Below are positions 1-7,961 of a stretch of 32,452 bases of DNA, piece after piece (within the stretch, counting starts at the first letter, position 1; each line of letters begins with the position of its first letter). Location of the stretch: assembly GCA_013151235.1 (NCBI GenBank), contig JAADIO010000024.1:1-32452 (forward strand). Reading direction: 5' to 3'. Source of the DNA: Deltaproteobacteria bacterium (GTDB lineage: Bacteria; CG2-30-53-67). The position numbers and the translations under genes are program-made. A model generated the notes under the pieces. That model was given only the letters and a program-made list of their open reading frames with translations. It did not search any database and had not been told where the DNA came from.

Positions 1-765
1 TTCAGCAAACTTCTTCTGAATATACCCCTTTCACTTACTGTGCATGCCCATGAGTTTTTCACAAATCCGAATCCCCGCCTTTTCAGGCATGCTCTCGGCA
101 AATGCGACCGTATTTTCCCGATCGCCGAGAAGTGGTCCTCTTTACTGAACAAGGAGTACGGCGTGCCCGCGGAGAAGATCTTTCTTAACCGTCTCTTTGT
201 GGACACCGACAGGTACCGGCCTTTGAAAGACCGCTTGGTCCTTTCTGTCGGGCGCTTTACCGAACGAAAGGGATTCCGGTATCTTATGCAGGCGGCCTCG
301 ATTCTGAAGGATGAGCCTGTGCATTTCGTTGTTGTCGGGTTCGGGCCCCTGGATGTCGGGGCGCTTGCCTACGAAATGGATGTTGAAGAGAAGGTTACGA
401 TTTTCCATAAACTTAATCAGGAACAACTAAGGTTGTTGTATCAGAAAGCCGATATCTATTGCTTGCCCTCCATCACTACAGATGAGGAAGGAACGGAAGG
501 CATTCCAGTTGTGCTTATGGAGGCCATGGCATGCGGCCTGCCTGTTGTCTCCACACGGTGTGGTGCCGTGGAAGAACTGGTGGAGGAGATCCTTGTTCCT
601 GAGCGCGACCCCGCAGCGCTGGCCGATGGGATAAGGCAAATAATCGGTTCGGACGAACTCGCCGACCGGTATGGCAAACGAAACCGCGAGATTGTGATGG
701 AGAAGTTTTCCGAAGATAATATCCGTCTTTTCATGTCGAATATACTGTCCATGCTGAATCCTTGA
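1..765 (+). CDS. Glycosyltransferase family 4, C-terminal part (5' truncated by window edge)
   Basis: The frame is open from base 1, so the gene begins outside the window; an in-frame GTG at 40 lies in the middle of a typical GT4 linker (HAHEFF) and is not a credible start. The visible part is the C-terminal Rossmann domain of a GT-B enzyme, which binds the nucleotide-sugar donor. SVGRFTERKGFRYLMQA is the usual domain opening, and EGIPVVLMEAMACGLPVVST contains an intact E-x7-E donor-binding motif. It should transfer a sugar in polysaccharide or O-antigen assembly at the cytoplasmic face of the membrane. It is on +, converging with the minus-strand glycan operon with only 12 bases between stop codons, so it belongs to a separate transcription unit. 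Sugar specificity cannot be read. Confidence 0.9.
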   Translation, partial: FSKLLLNIPLSLTVHAHEFFTNPNPRLFRHALGKCDRIFPIAEKWSSLLNKEYGVPAEKIFLNRLFVDTDRYRPLKDRLVLSVGRFTERKGFRYLMQAASILKDEPVHFVVVGFGPLDVGALAYEMDVEEKVTIFHKLNQEQLRLLYQKADIYCLPSITTDEEGTEGIPVVLMEAMACGLPVVSTRCGAVEELVEEILVPERDPAALADGIRQIIGSDELADRYGKRNREIVMEKFSEDNIRLFMSNILSMLNP

Positions 766-777
766 CATATGATATAT

Positions 778-1587
778 TCAGTGACGGTTTCCGGGCGGCA
801 ACGCAAGCCCATATTTGTGAAAGTATTTGATTAAACTGGCCAGGTGACGCCGCAGTGCAAGCGAAGGGAGCAGAAGCGGTCCCGATCTTGTACTCTCGTG
901 TTTTATGGCGTGGATGATCCTTGTTCCGGGGAAAAACTTGACTTTCCAGCCTTTCTGCCAGAACCGCCTGCACCAGTCGACATCTTCCATATACAGAAAG
1001 TAGCGTTCATCCATCCCTCCCGTATCCTCGACGGCTTCCTTCTTTACAAATACGGCGCCGCCTATAGCCCAGTCTATATCCCGTATGTTTTTTCGGTCGA
1101 AGTCCTTCATAAAATAGCGTCGATGTTCTTTCTGTTTCCTGTCCAAGACCTTGCCGATAAATGTGCGGACATACAGGAAGGTGTATATGTGAGGAAAACG
1201 TCTGCATACTTCCTGCCTGGTGCCGAAATGATCGGTAACTTCCGGTACGATCAGACCGATATCCTTGCCGGATGACAAGTAATCAACAGCGGCCTTGACC
1301 CCCGGTTCATCCAGGCGGGCGTCGGGGTTCAGTATCAGTATTGCAGGTGCCCGGGCAATGCGAAGGCCTGCGTTGACTCCCCCTGCGTAGCCCCGGTTCC
1401 TGTCCTGTAGTATCACTCTTGTATTTTTCAGCTTTTGCTTGAAAATCGCGGCTCTGTCAGGGTCGTATACGGAGTTGGAAACCACAATGGTCTCGTATGG
1501 AAGATCGCAATAGCGTTCTATGCTTCCAATGCATTCCAATACGTCGCCGAACGACTGATATTCCACGATGATGATTGAGAGGTCCAT
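778..1587 (-). CDS. Glycosyltransferase family 2 (rhamnosyltransferase-like)
   Basis: A 269-residue GT-A glycosyltransferase. It opens with MDLSIIIVEYQS, the usual GT2 beta strand, followed by NRGYAGGVNAG (about 64-74), the DxD-equivalent NPD (87-89) in LNPDARL, and the MDERYFLYMEDVDWCRR block (about 190-208) typical of WbbL/rhamnosyltransferase-like GT2 enzymes. It would transfer a sugar from an NDP donor to the growing lipid-linked repeat unit in the cytoplasm. It is the last gene of the minus-strand operon, 9 bases after the stop of the preceding GT4 gene; AAAGG lies a short distance before the ATG at 1587. The rhamnose assignment is a family tendency only. Confidence 0.9.
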   Translation of the reverse strand: MDLSIIIVEYQSFGDVLECIGSIERYCDLPYETIVVSNSVYDPDRAAIFKQKLKNTRVILQDRNRGYAGGVNAGLRIARAPAILILNPDARLDEPGVKAAVDYLSSGKDIGLIVPEVTDHFGTRQEVCRRFPHIYTFLYVRTFIGKVLDRKQKEHRRYFMKDFDRKNIRDIDWAIGGAVFVKKEAVEDTGGMDERYFLYMEDVDWCRRFWQKGWKVKFFPGTRIIHAIKHESTRSGPLLLPSLALRRHLASLIKYFHKYGLALPPGNRH

Positions 1588-1596
1588 ATTTGCCTT

Positions 1597-2706
1597 TTAT
1601 GTACGGTTACGGTTTTCCGAGAGTTCTCTGAAGATATCCATGTATTGGTCAACTATGTTATCCAGGTCGTGATATTTCTTTACATAGGATCGGGCGTTCT
1701 TGCCGTAGGCGATACGCAAGTCCCTGTTGCACATTAGGTCATTTATGTCGTTCAGGAACTGCCCGAATGTGCCGGAAACACGTCCCAGTCCGTGCTCTGT
1801 TATGACGTTGTCCGGGTCGACGGTAAGGCTGACGACCGGTGTCCCATGTTGCCATGCCTGGATGAATGTGTTCGGGAATCCCTCGTGAAGGGATGTGTTT
1901 ATGAGGAGGGCGGCGTTTGCGAAGTATTCATGTATTTCTTCAAAGGGCACATATCCGCGCAATGTCAGATTTTTTGTTCCATCTGCAGCGTAATTTTCAT
2001 GTTTGCCGGGGGCATAGTCCGCCACTATCATGTTGAAACGCAGTCCGGGAAGTGCTTTTGCCGCCCCGGGAACCAGCCAGGGGCGCTTGTCTTTCTGGTT
2101 GTTGCCGACCCAGAGCACTGATCCGTCATCTTTGCCGCTGTCTGAGGATTGCATGGAGTGTGCGTTACGTATAACGGTCACCGGACAGTTTGCCATGTTT
2201 CTGAATCCCGTCTTTTGCCTCAGGTTCTGGGCAACGATATAGTCAGCCATTTTCAGGCCGATGCGATAGGATATATAGTTGAACCAGTGGGCATGCTTCT
2301 TGAGAAAGACCACGTCCACATCTGTATCTTTCTGTCCTACTTGAATAAGTTTGCTTCCGGTCTTCCTGCAGAAGATCCCTAAAGGCATGAGTATGTTTCT
2401 CGGTATCTTGATGATGTGAATATCCGCCCCGATTCTTCGAAGTACCCTCCAGAGCGTAAGGATTAAAAAGGCGAAGCGGATCTTCTGCCCTGAGATGTCG
2501 AAAGGAACCTTGTGTATGTGAATGCCCTCCGAATACTCATATGCAGGCTGGCCGAAGTCGTCAACCAGGAAATGCACATCTATTCCCCTGCGTGCAAAGG
2601 CAGAGCCTATGGTTTTCATCTGCAGTTCGGCCCCCCCGGTCAGTCTTTCGGCAGGTATGCCTTTCAGTAACGGGTAGGCGTTAGGGCTGATAATGCAGAC
2701 TTTCAA
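1597..2706 (-). CDS. Glycosyltransferase family 4
   Basis: A 369-residue GT-B glycosyltransferase. The N-terminal domain has MKVCIISPNAYPLL and the GGAEL loop (24-28) common in GT4 proteins. The C-terminal domain has VLWVGNNQKDKRP and the donor-site block HEGFPNTFIQAWQHGTPVVS. The second glutamate of the usual E-x7-E motif is Gln here, a small departure from the family. The start is TTG at 2706, chosen because GGGGGGA sits 6-7 bases upstream and the next residues match the normal GT4 N-terminus. It lies between a sulfotransferase (17-base gap) and the GT2 gene (9-base gap) and is probably co-transcribed with both. Linkage and sugar are not predictable. Confidence 0.9.
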   Translation of the reverse strand: MKVCIISPNAYPLLKGIPAERLTGGAELQMKTIGSAFARRGIDVHFLVDDFGQPAYEYSEGIHIHKVPFDISGQKIRFAFLILTLWRVLRRIGADIHIIKIPRNILMPLGIFCRKTGSKLIQVGQKDTDVDVVFLKKHAHWFNYISYRIGLKMADYIVAQNLRQKTGFRNMANCPVTVIRNAHSMQSSDSGKDDGSVLWVGNNQKDKRPWLVPGAAKALPGLRFNMIVADYAPGKHENYAADGTKNLTLRGYVPFEEIHEYFANAALLINTSLHEGFPNTFIQAWQHGTPVVSLTVDPDNVITEHGLGRVSGTFGQFLNDINDLMCNRDLRIAYGKNARSYVKKYHDLDNIVDQYMDIFRELSENRNRT

Positions 2707-2723
2707 TTATTATCCCCCCGTAG

Positions 2724-3560
2724 CTATAAGCTGTTTATATGATTGATCTGATGCAGGTATATCTGCACAATCGCTTTATGAGGCCATTTGAACTTGTTCT
2801 CCCAGTCACCTACGATCCCTTTACGGTAAAAGCTGTAGCCGCGTTTTTTGTTTTCCAGCCGGTAATGACTGCTTTTTATGCTGTAGAAGTTGGTTCTCAG
2901 ATTGTCGAGAAAGGAGTCGTCGTACGTTGTTTCCATAAAGTCGAATACACGGCCCATCGTTCCCTGGAAATCTTTTTTTATCTCTTCGTAATGGATGATA
3001 AGGCCGTCCTGCCCCTTTTTGATATCTTCGGCCCATTGTCTGTTCAGGATTATCCAATTACGGATGTGTCTGAGGAACAACAGAAAAGATCGTGGTGTGA
3101 AGGCCAGCAGGTTGTTCCGGACGTTTGTCTTCCATACGGAGAAGGATACGATTACATCGCGTACGTCTCTTACCAGAATGATTTTCTTGGATTCCGGAAA
3201 GTATTCCTGCAGAACCTTGAGATATGATAACTGTTCCGGGAATCTGCTTAGTGACTGCACAGCGGAGTATGCGGTTCTGTCACCGATATATCCTGTATAA
3301 TCGTTCGCTTCTTCGTCCGTCATCCCGACGTTGGCGGCCATCATTCGCCGTATCATGTCACGGGCACAGCTCCTGTACAGGCCTCTGTCCAACATGATCC
3401 CGTGGGAGATATGGTCGCCGGTTTTTATTCTGCTCATGTGCGTCAAGGCGGTGGAGGGTTTGAGTTCTCCGTTGATGCGTATTGACGTATGCTGGTTCAG
3501 GCATGTCTGCAGCCAGTTGGAACCTGAACGCTGCATGGAAACGACAAAAAATTCTTTCAT
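2724..3560 (-). CDS. Sulfotransferase (PAPS-dependent, Sulfotransfer_1-like)
   Basis: A 278-residue sulfotransferase that should move sulfate from PAPS to a glycan hydroxyl. FFVVSMQRSGSNWLQ (4-18) is the 5'-phosphosulfate-binding loop, KKIILVRDVRDVIVSF (125-140) is the 3'-phosphate-binding motif, and RKGIVGDWENKF near the C-terminus matches the RKGxxGDWKxxF signature of cytosolic-type sulfotransferases. I chose ATG 3560 because MKEFFVVS is the usual start for the family and leaves 26 bases after the upstream stop. A GTG at 3626 in frame adds 22 residues but has no ribosome site and would overlap the upstream gene. It is one of three sulfotransferases in this operon. Confidence 0.9.
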   Translation of the reverse strand: MKEFFVVSMQRSGSNWLQTCLNQHTSIRINGELKPSTALTHMSRIKTGDHISHGIMLDRGLYRSCARDMIRRMMAANVGMTDEEANDYTGYIGDRTAYSAVQSLSRFPEQLSYLKVLQEYFPESKKIILVRDVRDVIVSFSVWKTNVRNNLLAFTPRSFLLFLRHIRNWIILNRQWAEDIKKGQDGLIIHYEEIKKDFQGTMGRVFDFMETTYDDSFLDNLRTNFYSIKSSHYRLENKKRGYSFYRKGIVGDWENKFKWPHKAIVQIYLHQINHINSL

Positions 3561-3586
3561 ACCGGCCTTCTTTTTCGTGATCTGGA

Positions 3587-4768
3587 TTATATGCTCCGGA
3601 TAAAACGGAATATTTCTTTGCCCCACTTTATGTAGCCGAATGATCTTTCTACATGCAGTGAGGCTGCCTTACCCGTTTCTGCCGCCTTTCCCGGAGAGGA
3701 TAGCACTTCGGATATCTTCTTTGCAAAGCCTTCTATGGTAACGGTGTGATCGACGTAAGCGTTTATTCCGTCTGTGAAGTTATGTGCTATTTCGCCCACA
3801 TGTGAGGTGACGATAGGTTTCCCGAGGCTCATGTAATGCAGAATCTTCTGTGGAAATCTTCCCCGGTGCCTATCTGTGGATAAAAGCGGAAGTAGAAGCG
3901 CTGTAGATCTATGCTCAAGCCATCTGAATTCGGGTGGATTCAGGAAGCCGCAGAAAAAGACACGATCTTGTATGTCCAAATCCCTGGCAAGTAACATCCA
4001 GCCATTGAGTGCTTCCCGTGAATACTTGCCCGTAATGCAAAGCCTGAAGTTGTGTTTTACCAAGGCAAGAGCTCGCAAGGTGACCTCCAGCAGTTCTTTG
4101 TATTCTTTGCTGGCAGTGTATATCAGCAAAGGGGTGTCACCCAAGATTTTGTCAGCTATTGCCTGCGGCAGACGCACCTCAAGTTCCTGGTCTCCAGTTT
4201 TGGGGCCCCACAGAGCTGGGACATATAGAGTGCTCTTGAGTCTGTTCAGTTTGTGAAAGAGGAGATCGCTTATTACCATGAATGCATCCGATTCTTTCAG
4301 TATGTATCTCCATTGCCATCGTACAAGCGGGTTCCTTTTGTACGAAGGGAATGCGGGTGAGTATTCCATAATGTTTCCAATCATAGGAGTTTTCATCCTG
4401 TGTTTTATGATGACGGCGGGGATGAGTGTCTCGATCGCTCCTCTGAAAAGAATGATGACGCTTTCATCCTTTCCTGCAAGTTTTTTTAATACTCTGAAGA
4501 GCCGCCATGCAAGGCCGATGTTGTTCAACAGTTTGTCCAGTTTGTGGCTTCCCGCATAAAGCCGTCCTTTTGTGCCGGGATAGAGATCATAACGGCATCC
4601 TGACGGGAATGCCTCTTTATATGATTTATATTCTTCCGCCGTATGGCAGAGGTTTACCATGGATACCTTCATGCCGGCTGCAGCGATACCTTCCGCCATC
4701 CAATGTGCTTTCTCCATAACGGAAGGATTCCAACACGGCAGAACGATTATGCAATGATTAACCTCCAT
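3587..4768 (-). CDS. Divergent GT4-like glycosyltransferase
   Basis: A 393-residue GT-B-type protein. The N-terminal half has CWNPSVMEKAHWMAEGIAAAG, resembling the acceptor domain of GT4 enzymes. The C-terminal half has LLIYTASKEYKELLEVTLRA, FCGFLNPPEFRWLEH and LHYMSLGKPIVTSHVGEI. The donor-site E-x7-E motif is degenerate: the position usually held by EGFPxxxLEAM reads GRFPQKILHYM, lacking both glutamates. It may therefore use an atypical donor or mechanism. It overlaps the end of the upstream sulfotransferase gene by 11 bases, indicating translational coupling, and is followed by another sulfotransferase. It probably acts on the same glycan; specificity is unknown. Confidence 0.83.
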   Translation of the reverse strand: MEVNHCIIVLPCWNPSVMEKAHWMAEGIAAAGMKVSMVNLCHTAEEYKSYKEAFPSGCRYDLYPGTKGRLYAGSHKLDKLLNNIGLAWRLFRVLKKLAGKDESVIILFRGAIETLIPAVIIKHRMKTPMIGNIMEYSPAFPSYKRNPLVRWQWRYILKESDAFMVISDLLFHKLNRLKSTLYVPALWGPKTGDQELEVRLPQAIADKILGDTPLLIYTASKEYKELLEVTLRALALVKHNFRLCITGKYSREALNGWMLLARDLDIQDRVFFCGFLNPPEFRWLEHRSTALLLPLLSTDRHRGRFPQKILHYMSLGKPIVTSHVGEIAHNFTDGINAYVDHTVTIEGFAKKISEVLSSPGKAAETGKAASLHVERSFGYIKWGKEIFRFIRSI

Positions 4769-5696
4769 TTTTGGGAGACTCCATTATTGCTTGACCTGGG
4801 CTTATCCAACCTGCAAGGTCGATATCCAGAATCTTTTCCAGAAGCGCAATGTCAGGTGCGTAGAAATCTGCCAGTCTACAACGCAGGTCATTCGGCATGG
4901 GCGGCGGTCTGTACGGCTTACGGCTCCTCAGTGTGCCGAGCAGGAAATTGACTCCCGGTTTTATGATCCGGACATAGAATACTTGAGGCATATACCGGAC
5001 TATGAAAGATTTTATCCTGTCCCGGCCGGAAATAAACCCGAGAAGAAGGTGAATCGTCTTGTTTCTTGGTATGACGGAAACGTTATAATTCAATGATATG
5101 TCGGGCACGAACTCTGTGTCCACCGATAGGTAACTGAATATGTCCTGAAGAATACTTAACGGTTGAGTTTTGAAATGATCATACAGGTAGATTCTGAGCT
5201 GCTCTTTAGAGAAGAGAGCAAGGTACCTTTGGATCTGTTCGCCGTACAGCCCTCTTGCAAGGTATATGCTCTTTGTTGGGGCTGTATCCATTAAATATTT
5301 CTCATCCTGGATCACTTGGCGAAAGTCCGTCCTTTGCTCACGCCCTTCTCTTATCAGGAAAAGATATTGTGAATAAGCTCTTTCTATAGGGTTGCGAAGT
5401 ACAGCGATCATCTTTATGTCAGGGATATAGTGTTTGATTCTGGACGGTGCCTTGCGGCTGAAGAGATAATAGGTTGAGCCTTCCCCGACTGCTTTTTCGG
5501 ATTGCACGTTGTCAAAGAGTTTTTCATAGGTCTTGAGAGATGTGTAGGGATATCTGCCGCTCTTGTCTCCTTCGAAGGCAAAGAAACGCGGTTCTTTTTC
5601 CGGGCTCATGTAGATTTCGGGGTGCTGGCGCAGGTAGTGATAGAGGGATGTCGTGCCGGATTTCTGCGCCCCTATTATGAGAAAATTAGGCAGCAT
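4758..5696 (-). CDS. Sulfotransferase (heparan sulfate N-/O-sulfotransferase-like)
   Basis: A 312-residue sulfotransferase of the NDST/HS3ST-like type. NFLIIGAQKSGTTSLYHYL (4-22) is the PAPS 5'-phosphosulfate loop with the catalytic-type lysine at 12. EKEPRFFAF (33-41) is the acceptor-side motif of this subfamily, and MIAVLRNPIERAYSQY (96-111) binds the 3'-phosphate. The start at 5696 follows 25 bases after the end of the polymerase gene; the ribosome site is weak. It is clearly a different subfamily from the sulfotransferases at 2724 and 6986, so the three are not recent duplicates. It would sulfate a sugar of the cell-surface polymer before or during assembly in the cytoplasm. Confidence 0.92.
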   Translation of the reverse strand: MLPNFLIIGAQKSGTTSLYHYLRQHPEIYMSPEKEPRFFAFEGDKSGRYPYTSLKTYEKLFDNVQSEKAVGEGSTYYLFSRKAPSRIKHYIPDIKMIAVLRNPIERAYSQYLFLIREGREQRTDFRQVIQDEKYLMDTAPTKSIYLARGLYGEQIQRYLALFSKEQLRIYLYDHFKTQPLSILQDIFSYLSVDTEFVPDISLNYNVSVIPRNKTIHLLLGFISGRDRIKSFIVRYMPQVFYVRIIKPGVNFLLGTLRSRKPYRPPPMPNDLRCRLADFYAPDIALLEKILDIDLAGWISPGQAIMESPKNGG

Positions 5697-5721
5697 GGGT
5701 TAATCCATCAGCGGGCTGTTG

Positions 5722-6969
5722 TTATGCACTCTTGCCCATCGTCTTTTTAACGGTGTCCTTGTCATGTACTATCATGGAGAACATTATTCCAACCATGATG
5801 GCTATAAAGCGTAGGATTCTGCCCAAATCGGAGAAACTCCATGCCAGCAACAATACGCTCAGGGCCGTTACTGTTGCTTTACTGAACTCGGTGCGTTGTC
5901 CGGAGATGTTCAGGAATTTCCAAAAACTTCTCAACATGAAAAGCCATGCGGCGAAGCCTATGAGTCCGAGTTCCACGAGTATTTGCAGATATAGGTTGTG
6001 CGGCGGGAGAAGAATTCCCGTATGTTTGGCAAGTTGAAAGCGTGCGGTTTCAAAGCCGGTGCCCATAAATACATAGTATATATTGGAAAGGTATATTTTC
6101 TCTAATCCCAGCCAGATGGAGCTTCGTCCCGCCGAGATGGTTTTGACGTTGTTGCTGAAGGTTTGCTGGGCGATGCGGTCAAATGAGCTTCGAAGAATGT
6201 CATTGTGCACGAGAAAGCCTATAGCTATGAATACTGTACCGAATATGAAGAGAAAGGCAACTGTTTTGAAATCCTTGTGATGGATTGTAATCCATCCAAG
6301 AACAATAACCATTGCCAGAATACCACCTCTTGAGCCGGACATCAGTATGAATGCAATCTCTGAGGCGAGAGCCAGCATTTGCAGAGCTCCGGCTGTCTTG
6401 ATCTCCGCTGTCGTTATCATGTGATAGGTTATCGGCATGAGAAAACAGAAAAAGTAGGCCATCTGGTTGGGGTTTGCGAATGTGCCTGTATATCGTCCGC
6501 TGTAGAGATCTCCGGATACTGTCGGAAGATTGAGTACTCCGGCTCGCATGGCGATAAATGCCGCCACGTTTACAAGTACGAATAAAACAATCCCTGCCTG
6601 CAGGAATTTTCTCGCCTGTGATGCTGTGTCGATAAGCAGGAACATGAGGATATACAGCACCACAGGTTCTATGAAACGGTAGCGCAGTTGCCTGATCTGG
6701 TCGAAAAGGCTCATGTCCATGCGTCCCAATAAAACATTTAACGCTATGCTTACACAAAGTATTGTGAGAAAAATGAGCAGGCTGGATATGCACGGGATTT
6801 TTTTTCTATGCAAATTCTTTTTTGCGGCTTCGGAAAAAAGTATGTAAATAAGAATGGCATACATCAAAAGTGTCTTCGGTGTGATGCCTCGCATGATTCC
6901 CAGGTTGATGGGGTACAGCCCGCCTATAATTATTGCGAGGAGCAGCAGGATAAAGAGTGTATATTTCAT
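5722..6969 (-). CDS. O-antigen polymerase/ligase family membrane protein (Wzy/WaaL-like)
   Basis: A 415-residue polytopic membrane protein, hydrophobic from residue 1 (MKYTLFILLLLAIIIGGLYPI) with about ten to twelve predicted membrane segments. The large periplasmic loop lies in the second half. It contains GRSSIWLGLEKIYLS and PPHNLYLQILVELGLIGF, the hallmark of the Wzy_C/O-antigen ligase superfamily, where the PHNxYL..xxELGL block is conserved in both polymerases and WaaL ligases. Beside a Wzx-like flippase, polymerase is the more likely role, but sequence alone does not separate the two. It sits 16 bases after the upstream sulfotransferase, with GGTGA before the ATG at 6969. Confidence 0.87.
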   Translation of the reverse strand: MKYTLFILLLLAIIIGGLYPINLGIMRGITPKTLLMYAILIYILFSEAAKKNLHRKKIPCISSLLIFLTILCVSIALNVLLGRMDMSLFDQIRQLRYRFIEPVVLYILMFLLIDTASQARKFLQAGIVLFVLVNVAAFIAMRAGVLNLPTVSGDLYSGRYTGTFANPNQMAYFFCFLMPITYHMITTAEIKTAGALQMLALASEIAFILMSGSRGGILAMVIVLGWITIHHKDFKTVAFLFIFGTVFIAIGFLVHNDILRSSFDRIAQQTFSNNVKTISAGRSSIWLGLEKIYLSNIYYVFMGTGFETARFQLAKHTGILLPPHNLYLQILVELGLIGFAAWLFMLRSFWKFLNISGQRTEFSKATVTALSVLLLAWSFSDLGRILRFIAIMVGIMFSMIVHDKDTVKKTMGKSA

Positions 6970-6985
6970 TTTGTCACCGATGTGC

Positions 6986-7960
6986 TCAAAAATGCATGAA
7001 GAGATTGTGCTTTTCTTTAAAGTGCTGCCGTATTTTATCCGTTATCAATTTCATCTCAAATATGGTGTATAAATGGCATTTCGCAAGGTTAAAACGGTCG
7101 GCCAGGCTGCCTCTGCCGGTTGGTTGAAAAGAACGTATGTCATCTATTAGTTGTGCCATATCGTAACCGAAAGACCGTATTGTATTCTCTCCCAACCGTT
7201 GTATATATTTAAGCGCGTATTTTTGCCTGAATGGCGTGTTTAAGATTCTGCGCCATTTGTGCAGAGATTCTTCGCTTATATCCTCATATTTGGTATAGCC
7301 GACTTTGTCTCCCATCCCGGTAATAGGCACTTTTGTGAATTTTTCGATCATGGTTTCGCTGAACGGGATGTCCATGTACTCGCATATGGATTGGAGTACC
7401 GGCTCCGGAGTGCGGACAAGTTCTTCATACTGGATTGCTATGCTCTTGTTTTTTAATGTTGCCGATGCGCGTGATAAAAGAGAAGGCCCCTTGTATAGAT
7501 CAATCTTGTGCCACGGATCTCCGAGCCGGTTACCGTAGAAGGATGCTATGGTTGAGGCCAGGACAGAGATCGGGTTTCTGTACAGGAATATGAATTTACC
7601 GTTCGGGAATATTCGGGCAATATCCTCGGCTATTAGATAATAGCGCGGAGTCTTGTCCAGGAAGAAACGGGCGTTGTTCTTGTTCAGCTTGGAGTATAGC
7701 GTTTCCGAAAAGTTTCTTATCGCTTCATAGTAATCTTGCCTGCCGTTGGGCAGATTGTCCAACAGGTGTTTTACGGTACGCCGTAACGACATAAAACTGA
7801 ACTCCGCATATACCCCATGATCCTTGAGTGTATAAACAAGAGGGATCAGGAACCATGGCTCGGAGGTGGTTTCCACGTCAGGGTGTGCCGCCAACATTCT
7901 TTGAAGTAATGTAGAACCTGATCGTGGCATAGAAAATATGAAAACAGGTGTTGTTCCCAT
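6986..7960 (-). CDS. Sulfotransferase (Sulfotransfer_3-like)
   Basis: A 324-residue sulfotransferase. VFIFSMPRSGSTLLQRML (6-23) is the PAPS 5'-phosphosulfate loop. The TSEPWFL stretch (about 32-38), LDKTPRYY (101-108) and FIFLYRNPISVLAS (123-136) match the Sulfotransfer_3 type, in which the last motif binds the 3'-phosphate. It begins one base after the flippase stop codon, so it is almost certainly translated from the same message. The C-terminal third (from about 210) has no motif I recognise and probably forms the acceptor-binding lid. Its role would be sulfation of a sugar in the repeat unit. It is divergent from the other two sulfotransferases of the operon. Confidence 0.92.
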   Translation of the reverse strand: MGTTPVFIFSMPRSGSTLLQRMLAAHPDVETTSEPWFLIPLVYTLKDHGVYAEFSFMSLRRTVKHLLDNLPNGRQDYYEAIRNFSETLYSKLNKNNARFFLDKTPRYYLIAEDIARIFPNGKFIFLYRNPISVLASTIASFYGNRLGDPWHKIDLYKGPSLLSRASATLKNKSIAIQYEELVRTPEPVLQSICEYMDIPFSETMIEKFTKVPITGMGDKVGYTKYEDISEESLHKWRRILNTPFRQKYALKYIQRLGENTIRSFGYDMAQLIDDIRSFQPTGRGSLADRFNLAKCHLYTIFEMKLITDKIRQHFKEKHNLFMHF

Positions 7961-7961
7961 T

